The notes under the pieces: model-generated
What the model was told of the DNA's origin: nothing
Databases searched by the model: none
What the model saw: the letters and a program-made list of their open reading frames with translations, nothing else
Shown here: positions 1 to 7,863 of the stretch, in pieces
Layout: each line of letters opens with the position of its first letter
How positions within the stretch are numbered: the first letter of the stretch is position 1
Source of the DNA: an uncultured Eggerthellaceae bacterium
Lineage (GTDB): Bacteria > Actinomycetota > Coriobacteriia > Coriobacteriales > Eggerthellaceae
Length of the DNA stretch: 41,001 nucleotides
Direction: 5' to 3'
Assembly (NCBI GenBank): GCA_958454405.1
Contig: CAUEBO010000020.1
Span: 1-41,001 of the forward strand
Translations under genes and position numbers: made by a program

Positions 1-494
1 GGGATGCCTACGACCTGCTCGTGGCGCACGCCGGCGGGTTCCCCCTCGCGATGGGGTGGGAAGTCAACCATGCCAAGCTCATGGAGTTGGGCGTGGAGTG
101 GGCCGACAGGCTGCACTACGACGGCTCGGACGAATTTCTGCTCGAGCTGTCCAGCCAGTGCCATGCGCACGATTTCGAAGTGTACGAGCGCACGATCTTC
201 GAGCTGCAGGCCAGGGGCTACCAGGTGATCATCGCGCATCCCGAACGCTACCGCGCCGTCCAGGAGGATGTCGGGATCGCGCGGGAGCTGGTGAGGATGG
301 GCTGCAAGCTGCAGGCATCGGCCGATTTCGTGGCCGGCGGGCGCCTAGGCAAGGAGCGGAAGCCCGCGCGGAAGCTGTTCGAGGAGAACTTGTACAGCTA
401 CATCGCGAGCGACGCGCATCGCGTCGAGCACTACGAGTATTTGGCGGAGGCGAAGCGGACGTACCGGTGCCGGGGCGCGCATGAGCGGCTGTGA
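1..494 (+). CDS. cpsB: CpsB/CapC-type PHP-family protein-tyrosine phosphatase, 3' part
   Basis: The reading frame is open from base 3, so the gene starts before the window; 163 codons remain. The visible part matches the C-terminal half of the manganese-dependent PHP phosphatases (CpsB, YwqE) that dephosphorylate the capsule tyrosine kinase. The motif IIAHPERYRAV is followed by a Gln-Ala (LQASADF) segment, a Gly-rich turn, and the metal-binding end YIASDAHR, all in the order known for the family. A cognate tyrosine kinase should lie upstream, outside the window. It is the first of a capsule cluster, but a 249-bp gap with a long hairpin separates it from the antiterminator gene, so it may end one transcription unit or feed the next. 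The GTG at 21 is internal and not the true start. Confidence 0.85.
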   Translation, partial: DAYDLLVAHAGGFPLAMGWEVNHAKLMELGVEWADRLHYDGSDEFLLELSSQCHAHDFEVYERTIFELQARGYQVIIAHPERYRAVQEDVGIARELVRMGCKLQASADFVAGGRLGKERKPARKLFEENLYSYIASDAHRVEHYEYLAEAKRTYRCRGAHERL

Positions 495-510
495 GTTTCG
501 TTTCGACGGC

Positions 511-557
511 TTCCTGCCGTCAGGCCACAGGTCCAGCCTGTGACCCGACGGCAGGAA
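511..557 (+). promoter_or_regulatory. Long imperfect hairpin upstream of the antiterminator gene
   Basis: TTCCTGCCGTC (511-521) pairs perfectly with GACGGCAGGAA (547-557). Inside it GG/CC and CACAGG/CCTGTG (526-531/537-542) also pair, separated only by two single A-C mismatches, with a 5-nt loop TCCAG. No T-tract follows (AACTGCACC), so it does not look like a simple intrinsic terminator. It begins 16 nt after the phosphatase stop. LoaP-family antiterminators are known to recognise an RNA hairpin in target leaders; that this is such an element is inference. Confidence 0.6.
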
Positions 558-684
558 ACTGCACCTCCTTGTTCGGTTGACTTGCGGGTCCGCCGGACGG
601 GGCGCACATATCTTGAGGAAAGCGGGATCGTCGCTTGATGCGCGTTCCGGATCGATCAAGAGGATGCATATCGTTGTTGCGCTT

Positions 685-698
685 TGGCCGAACGGCCA
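685..698. promoter_or_regulatory. Short inverted repeat before the antiterminator gene
   Basis: TGGCCG-AA-CGGCCA is a perfect 6-bp inverted repeat with a 2-nt centre, 45 bp before the antiterminator start codon. The loop is too short for a stable RNA hairpin, so a DNA-binding site is more likely than an RNA element. No protein can be assigned. The wider 495-743 gap shows no convincing -35/-10 pair. Confidence 0.3.
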
Positions 699-743
699 GG
701 GCGAAGCTATGTCTCTATTGCGTCTTGCTGGGGAGGTGATGGC

Positions 744-1256
744 ATGTGGTACGTCGTGCAAACGGTCGGCGGCCAGGAAAAGCACGTGCTCGACCTGATG
801 AACAAGCTCGTTGACGAAGAGTTGATCCAAGAATCCTTCATCCCCCAGTACGAAGTGAAAAAGCGCATCCAGGGCGCATGGAAAGTGCGCACCGAGGTGC
901 TGCTGCCCGGTTATATGTTCGTGATCACCGATCAGCCCGGAAAACTGCGGGAGGCGCTGCGAAGCGTGCCCAAGTTCACCAGGCTCCTTGGCAACAACGA
1001 TGTGTTCACCCCTCTTGACGAGCAGGAAGTCGCCTTCATCAACGCGTTCACCGAGCCCGACCATCGCGTGGTCGAGTTTTCGAGCGGCGTGATAGAGGGA
1101 GACGAAATCGTGATCCTCAACGGACCCCTGATGAACCAAACAGGCCTGATCAAAAAGGTAGATCGTCACAAACGGCTGGCGTATTTGGAAGTGCAGATAC
1201 TCGGCCGCACGAAAACCGTCAAAGTTGGATTAGAGATTGTTCGAAAACGACCCTGA
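744..1256 (+). CDS. loaP: NusG-like processive antiterminator (LoaP/RfaH type)
   Basis: A 170-aa NusG paralogue. Residues 1-105 form the NGN domain, opening MWYVVQTVGGQEKHV and containing the LLPGYMFV strand; residues 118-170 form a KOW domain with the typical GDEIVILNGPLMNQTGLIKKV core. Specialised NusG paralogues of this size at the head of polysaccharide clusters (LoaP in Gram-positives, RfaH/UpxY elsewhere) bind elongating RNA polymerase and let it read through long operons. The ATG at 744 was chosen because GGAGGTGAT lies just upstream (732-740) and the NGN domain starts there; the in-frame ATG at 684 would add 20 unrelated residues. It heads a run of polysaccharide genes reaching 12818, its probable target, with the hairpin at 511-557 as a candidate recognition site. 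The family is secure; the LoaP subfamily name is somewhat less so. Confidence 0.85.
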   Translation: MWYVVQTVGGQEKHVLDLMNKLVDEELIQESFIPQYEVKKRIQGAWKVRTEVLLPGYMFVITDQPGKLREALRSVPKFTRLLGNNDVFTPLDEQEVAFINAFTEPDHRVVEFSSGVIEGDEIVILNGPLMNQTGLIKKVDRHKRLAYLEVQILGRTKTVKVGLEIVRKRP

Positions 1257-1330
1257 CAATTTTATAGACGTGACCGTTGGCGGAGCTGCCGCCCTGGTGG
1301 ACGACGGCTTCGAACCAGCGCAAGCAGCCC

Positions 1331-1369
1331 CCTGTCATCCTGAGCGAGCGAAGCGAGTCGAAGGATCCC
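1331..1369. repeat. Dispersed intergenic repeat (GTCATCCTGAGCG... type)
   Basis: The stretch runs GTCATCCTGAGCG, then GAGCGAAGCGAG, then TCGAAGGATCC. From general knowledge this closely matches a short repeat (GTCATCCTGAGCGAAGC...GTCGAAGGATC) scattered between genes in very many unrelated bacterial genomes; its function is unknown. ATCCT and AGGAT form a short terminal inverted repeat. It lies between the antiterminator stop and the best start of the sugar transferase, supporting the view that 1257-1404 is non-coding. No second copy was seen in the window. Confidence 0.6.
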
Positions 1370-1404
1370 GTCCGGCGTCAGCAGGGGAGCAGGAGGAAGC
1401 TTCC

Positions 1405-2217
1405 ATGCTCCCGAAGCTCGATGAGCGTGGTTATGCGGGTTTGGCTGACATGGTTGGTAGCCGCGCTGCGGCCGGTATGCTCGATTCCTCCGATGCCGCA
1501 GAAGAGGCCTCAGAAATCCTTGAAGAGGCTCAGTACACTCCCGGCATAGAGCCGGCTGACATACCACAAGAAGTGCTCGAAGAACTCATGCCCGGCGACG
1601 AGGTGGTTGTTCTGCCGAGGGTGGAGCTTGCGCATAAACCCTTCTATGACTTCGCCAAGCGCACTTTCGACTTCGTTGCCTGCTCGTTGGCGTTGATTCT
1701 GCTCGCAATTCCCATGGCTGTTATCGCCTGCAAGGTGAAGCTCGATTCACCTGGCCCCGCTATCTATGCTCAGCGTCGCGTCGGTCGGGGAGGACGCGTG
1801 TTCGAGATGTACAAGTTCCGCAGCATGTACCTAGACGCCGAGGCGAACGGTGCCCGCTGGGCCGTCGGCGACGATCCGCGCGTCACGCCCTTCGGCCGCT
1901 TCATGCGCCGCACCCGTCTTGACGAGCTTCCCCAGTTCTGGAACGTCGTCAAAGGCGACATGTCGCTGATCGGCCCCCGCCCTGAGCGCCCCGCTTTCGC
2001 TGAAGAGTTCGAGAAGCGCATAGTCGGATTCGGCCAGCGCACCCTCGTCCGGCCGGGCCTCTCAGGTCTCGCACAGGTGACGGGCGGCTACGAGTTGTTG
2101 CCGAAGAACAAGGCAGCGTACGACCTGGAGTACATCGAAAACAGGAGCCTGCTGCTGGATGCCAAGATCATGGTCAAGACCGTGACTATAATCTTTACCG
2201 GGAAGGGGGCACGGTGA
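1405..2217 (+). CDS. Undecaprenyl-phosphate sugar-1-phosphate transferase (initiating enzyme)
   Basis: A 270-aa protein of the bacterial sugar transferase family (WcaJ/CapM-like). It moves a sugar-1-phosphate from a UDP-sugar to undecaprenyl phosphate, the first membrane step of repeat-unit assembly. After an acidic 75-residue N-terminal extension come KRTFDFVACSLALILLAIP (one membrane-embedded helix, about 85-105), SPGPAIYAQRRVGRGG, YKFRSM, RLDELPQFWNV, GDMSLIGPRPERP and RPGLSGLAQVTGGYE, the full set of catalytic-core motifs. The ATG at 1405 was chosen for AGGAGGAAG at 1391-1399; a TTG at 1237 would overlap the antiterminator but has no ribosome site and would translate a dispersed repeat. 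The acidic N-terminal part is not typical of the monotopic minimal enzymes. Sugar specificity cannot be read from sequence. Confidence 0.9.
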   Translation: MLPKLDERGYAGLADMVGSRAAAGMLDSSDAAEEASEILEEAQYTPGIEPADIPQEVLEELMPGDEVVVLPRVELAHKPFYDFAKRTFDFVACSLALILLAIPMAVIACKVKLDSPGPAIYAQRRVGRGGRVFEMYKFRSMYLDAEANGARWAVGDDPRVTPFGRFMRRTRLDELPQFWNVVKGDMSLIGPRPERPAFAEEFEKRIVGFGQRTLVRPGLSGLAQVTGGYELLPKNKAAYDLEYIENRSLLLDAKIMVKTVTIIFTGKGAR

Positions 2218-2218
2218 A

Positions 2219-3334
2219 GTGAAGATCATCATCGTCACCGCCGCGACCAACACCATTCCTCGATTCAGAATAGAAATGCTCGAGTCCTGGGTTGACTCGA
2301 ATGCGGACGTTCTCGTTTTGGGAGACGAGCCGGAAAGCGCTTGGGGCGGGTATTTTGAGGGCCGAGGGATGCGGTATCGATCCTATTCCGTATCGCGTAA
2401 TGGGTTGAACCCCATGGCGGATGCGAGGACCTTGCGGGAGTTGAAGGACGTCTTCTTCGAAGAACAACCCGATAAGGTTTTCACTTACCAGGCGAAGCCC
2501 AACATATACGGCTGTCTGGCCGCGCATTCGGCGGGCGTTTCGGAAGTGTACGTGATGATGGGCGGGCTTGGGTCGGTGTTCAGCTCTGATGATCCGAAGT
2601 CTCGCTGCGTGAGGGCGGTCGTCTCCTGCGAGTACAAGATTGCTTTGAGACATGCGAAGAAAGTGTTCTTCCAGAACGGAGAGGATTTATCGACTTTAAA
2701 AAAGGCCGGCATCGTGCGCGCAGAGCAGGTCGTCATGGTGAGAGGGTCTGGAGTCAACGTCGAGCGCTTTGCTCTGGCTCCACTGCCTGAGAAGCTCTCG
2801 TTTCTGTTTGTGGGCAGGCTTGTGAGAGGTAAGGGAGTCTTCGAGTATCTGGATGCTGCTCGCATGGTCAAAAGCCGACATCCGGAAGTAGAGTTCCACC
2901 TTGTGGGGCCGTTCGACACGAATCCCACCTCGCTTACGCCGGAGAAGCTGCAACCTTATATCGACGATGGAGTGGTTGCTTATCACGGCGAGCAGAAAGA
3001 CGTACGCCCTTTTCTCAGAGCATGCAGCGTGTTCGTTCTTCCGTCATATTACGGGGAGGGGACTCCGAAGGCCGCGCTTGAGGCAATGGCGACCGGCAGG
3101 CCGTTGATCGTGGCCGACGCCGTAGGCTGCCGTGAAGTGGTACGCCAAGAAGAGAACGGTTTGTTCGTTCCTCCAAAAGACGCGGGTGCCTTAGAAGAGG
3201 CGATGGTTCGGTTAATAGAGGATCCTCGGCTCGTCCGGGCTATGGGTTTGGCTAGCAGGAGGTTCGTTGAAGAGAGATTCGACGTTCGCAAGGTGAACGA
3301 TGTGATAGCGGTGACCATGGGGATTTCAAAGTGA
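2219..3334 (+). CDS. GT4-family glycosyltransferase
   Basis: A 371-aa retaining GT-B glycosyltransferase, probably adding the second or a later sugar to the lipid-linked repeat unit on the inner membrane face. The N-terminal domain contains YQAKPNIYGCLAAH and MMGGLGSVF, seen in CapM/PglA-like enzymes. The nucleotide-binding domain has FLFVGRLVRGKGVFEYLDAA, LPSYYGEGTPKAALEAMA (with the E-x7-E acidic pair) and GRPLIVADAVGCREVV. The start is GTG at 2219 with GGAAGGGGG just upstream, 1 bp after the previous stop. The last 4 bp overlap the next gene, so translation is likely coupled. Donor and acceptor are unknown. Confidence 0.9.
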   Translation: MKIIIVTAATNTIPRFRIEMLESWVDSNADVLVLGDEPESAWGGYFEGRGMRYRSYSVSRNGLNPMADARTLRELKDVFFEEQPDKVFTYQAKPNIYGCLAAHSAGVSEVYVMMGGLGSVFSSDDPKSRCVRAVVSCEYKIALRHAKKVFFQNGEDLSTLKKAGIVRAEQVVMVRGSGVNVERFALAPLPEKLSFLFVGRLVRGKGVFEYLDAARMVKSRHPEVEFHLVGPFDTNPTSLTPEKLQPYIDDGVVAYHGEQKDVRPFLRACSVFVLPSYYGEGTPKAALEAMATGRPLIVADAVGCREVVRQEENGLFVPPKDAGALEEAMVRLIEDPRLVRAMGLASRRFVEERFDVRKVNDVIAVTMGISK

Positions 3335-4362
3335 ACAGCTATAAAAAGGTGATCAAGGATGTCGAAACGCGTCGGAAACTTCTGGATGCGTTGGCTTTTG
3401 TTCCCGACAAGCAGATGATCCGTCTGCAGTATCTGATTAAGACGGGGCGTCTTCCCAATTTGAAAAGCCCGAAACGCTATACAGAGAAAATTCAATGGTA
3501 CAAACTCAATTACAGGAACCCGCAGGTGACACAGTGTTCCGATAAGTACGCAGTCCGCTTTTATGTTGAAGAAAAAGGCCTAGGGCATCTGCTCAACGAA
3601 CTGTATGCGGTATACGACGCTCCGGAAGACATTGATTTTGAAAGTTTACCCACCAGTTTTGCTCTCAAGCTCAATAACGGATCCGGTACGAACATTTTCG
3701 TAGAAGACAAGGAGAAATTGGATAGTGGGGAAGCGATTGGCAAGCTTCGCGGCTGGATGAATCGGTTGAAGAAGTCGAACCCCGGAAGAGAGTGGGGCTA
3801 CAACGATATCGTTCCGAAAGTGACCGCAGAGAGGCTCCTGCCTCGAAACGAATGTAACGACATACCCGATTTCAAGTTCTTCTGCTTCGATGGGAGGGTC
3901 TTTTGTCTCTACGTGATGCAAAGTTATGTAGACGACCATTCGAAAGGAGAGCTGGGGTTCTTTGATAGAGACTTCAATTTGCTTCCCGTAAGGCGGAAGG
4001 ACTTCAGCTCTTTGACTAGGATTCCTCAAAAGCCGCCTCGATTTAAAGAGATGGTGTCGGCAGCCGAGATTCTCTCCGAAGGATTACCACACGTTAGAGT
4101 TGATTTTTTCGACATTGGAGGAAACCCGGTGTTTGCCGAGATGACATTTTATAACGCGAGTGGGTACACAGTATTTGAGCCCGATATCTTCGATTATGAG
4201 ATGGGGAGAGGATTCGTTCTCCCTACGCAAGTTGCGGATGCTGGTGGTGAAGGGTGCGTGCGGCATGGACGCCCTCGTCAGGAAAACGCTACAGATTCTG
4301 GCACGGGACGAAGTGGTTCGTGCGATGCGGTTCGAGGTGGCAACGAAATGGATAGACGATAG
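3331..4362 (+). CDS. TupA-like ATP-grasp protein
   Basis: A 343-aa member of the TupA-like ATP-grasp family, common in capsule and teichuronopeptide clusters. TupA is implicated in adding an amino acid or polyglutamate to an acidic polysaccharide, so a ligase role is plausible but unproven. Visible motifs are SPKRYTEKIQWYKLNYRNP, SDKYAVRFYVEEKG, ALKLNNGSGTNIFVEDK, IPDFKFFCFDGRVFCL and VRVDFFDIGGNPVFAEMTFYNASG, ending FDYEMGRGFVLP. The family normally ends near this point; here the frame runs on for about 45 more residues rich in Gly, Arg and Ser, beginning TQVADAGGEGC, which look non-native. A small frameshift or loss of the original stop near 4225-4235 would explain the tail. Start GTG 3331 overlaps the upstream gene by 4 bp. 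Confidence 0.85.
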   Translation: MNSYKKVIKDVETRRKLLDALAFVPDKQMIRLQYLIKTGRLPNLKSPKRYTEKIQWYKLNYRNPQVTQCSDKYAVRFYVEEKGLGHLLNELYAVYDAPEDIDFESLPTSFALKLNNGSGTNIFVEDKEKLDSGEAIGKLRGWMNRLKKSNPGREWGYNDIVPKVTAERLLPRNECNDIPDFKFFCFDGRVFCLYVMQSYVDDHSKGELGFFDRDFNLLPVRRKDFSSLTRIPQKPPRFKEMVSAAEILSEGLPHVRVDFFDIGGNPVFAEMTFYNASGYTVFEPDIFDYEMGRGFVLPTQVADAGGEGCVRHGRPRQENATDSGTGRSGSCDAVRGGNEMDRR

Positions 4363-4465
4363 GTGCGTCAAAACCATTTTTCGCGCTCGCGTCGATTCTT
4401 TCGTCTTCGACGACGCGTTGTGTTTCGGCGGGGGAGCCTTCTACTTAGCCGGAAGGTGCGCATAG
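4265..4465 (+). other. Possible gene remnant overlapping the TupA-like tail
   Basis: In the +1-shifted frame relative to the TupA-like gene, an ATG at 4265 opens 66 codons beginning MDALVRKTLQILARDEVV and ending at 4465. Its composition (Val, Arg, Asp, Trp, hydrophobics) looks more protein-like than the parallel TupA tail, and GAAGGG lies about 10 bp upstream. No family was recognised. It may be the broken end of a neighbour lost by rearrangement, or chance. The next 137 bp (4466-4602) carry AGCCGGAA/TTCCGGCT arms (4447-4454, 4512-4519) and no gene, and composition turns AT-rich here. Confidence 0.25.
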
Positions 4466-4602
4466 TGGAAGCCGGATTATTGGATGCGGCAAATGAGAGG
4501 CTGATTTTGATTTCCGGCTGATACTTTAGCTCGTCTTCGAGGCTGCTCAATTGGGTTATGGGGGAGTAAATACAATGAGTGTTCTATTGAAAGGGGGTTG
4601 CT

Positions 4603-5727
4603 TTGAGGATTTTTGTTTTAAGGTCTTCATCCGTTGAGTCCAACCCCCGAATTGAGAAAGAAATCGCGGTTCTCTTAGATGCTGGCCATGAAGTGACGGT
4701 TGTTGGTTGGGATCGAGATAGGGCGTATGAAGCCAGAAAGGCTAAAGATCTGAGCATTAATGGACGATCTGTGCCGCGCTGGCTTATCGGGGTGAGCAGT
4801 TCGTTTGGCACGGGACTTCGAAATATGAAACCAATGCTTGTGTTTGAGAGACGTCTCTTCTTGTTTTTAAGGTCTAGGCACAATGACTTCGATTGCATCC
4901 ATGCTTGCGATTTCGACACAGGGTATGTTGCGAGTCGGATATCGGCAAAGTATGAAAAAAAGCTCGTTTACGATATTTTCGATTACTTTTCTGATTCTCG
5001 CATTATGCCGAAACTCTTAAAAGCTGTCATTTCGAAGATGGAGAATTCTGTCGTATCGCGCGCTAATGCAACGATTATATGTACGGAGCAGAGGCGCATT
5101 CAAATTGCCGAAGCTCATCCAAAAAGAATTGTAGTTATCGAAAATACTCCCGTTGCGCGTGACTTTCAAAGCGAAAAACCCGCTTTTGACGATAAAGTGC
5201 ATCTCTCTTACACAGGCACATTCTCTTTGGATAGGTATATCGAGGAAATTCTCGAAGCTGTTCGACATTACGATGACTTATGGCTCGACATTGCTGGATT
5301 TGGGAGGCTGGAAGACCTCGTTGTGAAAGCGTCGGAAGAATGTGAACGCATTCGCTACCATGGAAAAGTTGATCATGAAAGAGCCCTAAGAATAGAAGCT
5401 GGTAGCGATGTGATAATAGCTTTGTATGATCCGAAGGTTCCAAATAATAAACTCGCTGCTCCGAATAAGTTTTACGAAGGGCTGATGCTTGGAGTTCCGC
5501 TTGTTACAGTACGGGGGACAAGCGTTGCCGATTGGGTTGAAGAACTCGGAACAGGGAGAGCTGTCTCATCGAGTTTTGAAACAAGTGAATTTTATGATGC
5601 TGTAAAAACTCTTACGAACAACAATAGGGATAATTCGATAACCCTTCGCAGCAAGGAGCTCTATAAGGGAAAGTACGATTGGGCCAATATGGCGGAGAGG
5701 CTCAGGAATCTGTATGCGACGCTGTAG
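4603..5727 (+). CDS. GT4-like glycosyltransferase
   Basis: A 374-aa GT-B fold glycosyltransferase. The N-terminus MRIFVLRSSSVESNPRIEKE followed by LLDAGHEVTVVGWDRD is the usual Rossmann start of GT4 enzymes. The segment FDCIHACDFDTGYVA matches the family's H-x-HD-like region, and the C-terminal half has SYTGTFSLDRYIEEILEAV, HGKVDHERALRIEAGSDVIIALYDP and NKFYEGLMLGVPLVTV, where the Glu of FYEGLM is the expected nucleotide-contacting acid. Start is TTG at 4603, supported by GAAAGGGGG at 4589-4597. The gene is clearly more AT-rich than the first genes of the cluster. It overlaps wecB by 14 bp. It probably adds one residue of the repeat unit; sugar unknown. Confidence 0.85.
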   Translation: MRIFVLRSSSVESNPRIEKEIAVLLDAGHEVTVVGWDRDRAYEARKAKDLSINGRSVPRWLIGVSSSFGTGLRNMKPMLVFERRLFLFLRSRHNDFDCIHACDFDTGYVASRISAKYEKKLVYDIFDYFSDSRIMPKLLKAVISKMENSVVSRANATIICTEQRRIQIAEAHPKRIVVIENTPVARDFQSEKPAFDDKVHLSYTGTFSLDRYIEEILEAVRHYDDLWLDIAGFGRLEDLVVKASEECERIRYHGKVDHERALRIEAGSDVIIALYDPKVPNNKLAAPNKFYEGLMLGVPLVTVRGTSVADWVEELGTGRAVSSSFETSEFYDAVKTLTNNNRDNSITLRSKELYKGKYDWANMAERLRNLYATL

Positions 5728-6874
5728 CAGTATCCCTCAAAAAGTGCTGATTGTTTTCGGAACGCGGCCCGAGGCGATTAAAATGTGTCCACTTGTAAAT
5801 CAGCTTAAATCAATGCCGGACGATTTTAATACGATGGTTTGCGTTACTGGACAGCACCGAGAGATGCTCGGTCAGGTTCTCGCTGTGTTCGATGTTGATC
5901 CAGATTACGATCTTGCTGTTATGAGAAAAGACCAAACACTCTTTGATGTTACCAGCGATATTCTTCACGACATAAAAGTGGTTCTTGAACGAGAAATCCC
6001 TGATATCGTGTTGGTTCACGGCGACACCACCACCTCTTTTGCGGCCGCGCTCGCTTGCTTTTATCTGCGGATTCCTATTGGGCATGTTGAGGCAGGGCTT
6101 CGCACTTACAACATGCTATCTCCATGGCCAGAAGAATTCAATCGCCAGGCAGTGGATCTTGTGTCGAGGTACTATTTTGCCCCCACGATGCAGGCTCGTG
6201 AGAATTTGCTCAAGGAGGGGAAACCCGACGACAGAATCTTTGTTACGGGTAATACGGGAATCGACGCCCTGAAAACAACAGTACGCTTAGATTTTAGAAG
6301 CGAATACCTAGATTGGGCTTCAGGCTCACGGCTTATCCTTATTACTGCGCATAGGCGAGAGAGTATTGGCGAACCCATGCGCCATATGTTTCGGGCGATA
6401 CGTCGTGTTGTAGGTGAATATCCAGATGTCAAGGCTATTTATCCCATACACATGAATCCCAAAGTGCGAATGATAGCGAACGATGAGCTCACAGGAGAAG
6501 ACCGTATAAGAATAATTGAGCCATTGGATGTTGTAGATTTCCATAATCTCATGAATGCGAGCTATTTGGTCTTGACGGATTCGGGTGGTATTCAAGAGGA
6601 GGCTCCGTCGCTTGGAAAGCCCGTGCTTGTGATGCGTGATGTAACCGAACGGCCAGAAGGGCTGGCTTCTGGGACCTTGAAACTCGTTGGTACCTGCGAA
6701 AGCCGAATTTACGATGCGTTCGTCGATTTGCTGGAAAATAGAGACTCCTATGAAAGAATGTCGCGTGCCTCAAATCCTTTTGGAGATGGCCACGCCTGCG
6801 AGAGAATATCCGAGATTCTCAAAGCGCGAGAGCGGGGTGAAGGATTTGCTTTGCGCGGAGTCCAGGATGCCTGA
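5714..6874 (+). CDS. wecB: UDP-N-acetylglucosamine 2-epimerase, non-hydrolysing
   Basis: A 386-aa enzyme (EC 5.1.3.14) interconverting UDP-GlcNAc and UDP-ManNAc in the cytoplasm. The family signatures are all present: VLIVFGTRPEAIKMCPLV (P-loop-like UDP site), VTGQHREML, VHGDTTTSFA with Asp104, GHVEAGLRTYN with Glu126, PEEFNRQ, LITAHRRES with His213, and LTDSGGIQEEAPSLGKPVLVMR. The His falls at the same residue number as the catalytic His of the E. coli enzyme. No UDP-ManNAc dehydrogenase is next to it, so ManNAc itself may enter the polymer. It overlaps the genes on both sides, placing it inside one coupled unit. Start ATG 5714 precedes the conserved core by about 10 residues, which is normal. 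Confidence 0.96.
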   Translation: MRRCSSIPQKVLIVFGTRPEAIKMCPLVNQLKSMPDDFNTMVCVTGQHREMLGQVLAVFDVDPDYDLAVMRKDQTLFDVTSDILHDIKVVLEREIPDIVLVHGDTTTSFAAALACFYLRIPIGHVEAGLRTYNMLSPWPEEFNRQAVDLVSRYYFAPTMQARENLLKEGKPDDRIFVTGNTGIDALKTTVRLDFRSEYLDWASGSRLILITAHRRESIGEPMRHMFRAIRRVVGEYPDVKAIYPIHMNPKVRMIANDELTGEDRIRIIEPLDVVDFHNLMNASYLVLTDSGGIQEEAPSLGKPVLVMRDVTERPEGLASGTLKLVGTCESRIYDAFVDLLENRDSYERMSRASNPFGDGHACERISEILKARERGEGFALRGVQDA

Positions 6875-7850
6875 ATACAGCATAGGAATTCTTATCGTGT
6901 GGATGGGGCCATTGCCTGGCTGGTTTCTTGCTTGGCAGCGATCAGCTGCAAGCAATGCAACGATCGATTTTCACATTGTCACTGATCAAGATGCGAAGCC
7001 TATAGCTGACAATATCATAGTGCATCCTTCCTCGCTCGAAAAGGAAAGCAAGCGGTTTTCGAGTTATTTTGGAAGATCTATAGAAATAAAACGACCTTAC
7101 AAATTTTGTGATTTCAAGCCGTTCTACGGATTGATTTATGAGGAAATACTGCATGACTATAATTTTTGGGGCGAATCGGATTTGGACTTGTTATACGGCA
7201 ATATCAGGTCTTTCGTTACCGATGATGTTTTGAGCGAACATGATCGAATCTACGAATTTGGTGATATGTCGCTTTATCGCAATACGCAAAAAGTCAACGA
7301 ACTATATAAGCTATCAGGTTCCATTTATGATCTTGATGAGGTGTTAAATCCTGATGTCAGCGTGGCCTATGATGAGTATTATGGCGTAAATCTTATTTGT
7401 AAACACAATAATATTCCCAGTTATTCAGGGTTGCCGGATAAAGCAGGTATTTTACCCAATTGGAAAAAAGGGATACGAATATGCAATAATCGCAACTACG
7501 CTAGGCAGCTTCTTTATTGGGAGGATGGAGAAGTGGTTCGCGCGTATGCTACGGCAGAGGGGGAGGTGAAGGTTGATCGGTTTGTTTTGTGCCATTGGCA
7601 GAAGAGAAAACCTACATGCACTTTCAACGCTTTAGAAGAGGAGTCTTTCTTCGTCACTCCCTCGTCCCTCGAGCCTAAAAGTGCTGGCGTCCCTCAGTAT
7701 GGCGATCTTCTACTTACGCCTGAATATCGATCTCCTTTTGAATGTGCTTCCCTGTTCTTTGAGAAGGCTAGCTCATTTGGAAAGAAATCACCTTTAGATC
7801 AGAAGCTGTACCTGAGGGCATTGCGGCAGAGGTTTGGCATCCTGAAATGA
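6867..7850 (+). CDS. DUF6625-like putative glycosyltransferase
   Basis: A 327-aa protein that appears to belong to the DUF6625 family found in polysaccharide clusters. It starts IGILIVWMGPLPGWFLAWQR, continues with a TIDFHIVTD strand, KRPYKFCDFKPFYGLIYEE and FWGESDLDLLYGNIR. The DxD-like SDLDLLYG segment and overall GT-A-like layout suggest nucleotide-sugar transfer, but no activity is established for the family to my knowledge. The ATG at 6867 overlaps the wecB stop by 8 bp and has GGAG about 8 bp upstream; an in-frame ATG at 6687 would lie deep inside wecB and adds 60 unrelated residues. Strongly AT-biased codons fit the imported central cassette. Confidence 0.75.
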   Translation: MPEYSIGILIVWMGPLPGWFLAWQRSAASNATIDFHIVTDQDAKPIADNIIVHPSSLEKESKRFSSYFGRSIEIKRPYKFCDFKPFYGLIYEEILHDYNFWGESDLDLLYGNIRSFVTDDVLSEHDRIYEFGDMSLYRNTQKVNELYKLSGSIYDLDEVLNPDVSVAYDEYYGVNLICKHNNIPSYSGLPDKAGILPNWKKGIRICNNRNYARQLLYWEDGEVVRAYATAEGEVKVDRFVLCHWQKRKPTCTFNALEEESFFVTPSSLEPKSAGVPQYGDLLLTPEYRSPFECASLFFEKASSFGKKSPLDQKLYLRALRQRFGILK

Positions 7851-7863
7851 CAGAAAGGTGCCA

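Noticed and set aside
1237..1404. N-terminal extension of the sugar transferase from TTG 1237 overlapping loaP
   Set aside because: No ribosome site at the TTG, the extension would translate a dispersed repeat, and a much better AGGAGG plus ATG occurs at 1405.
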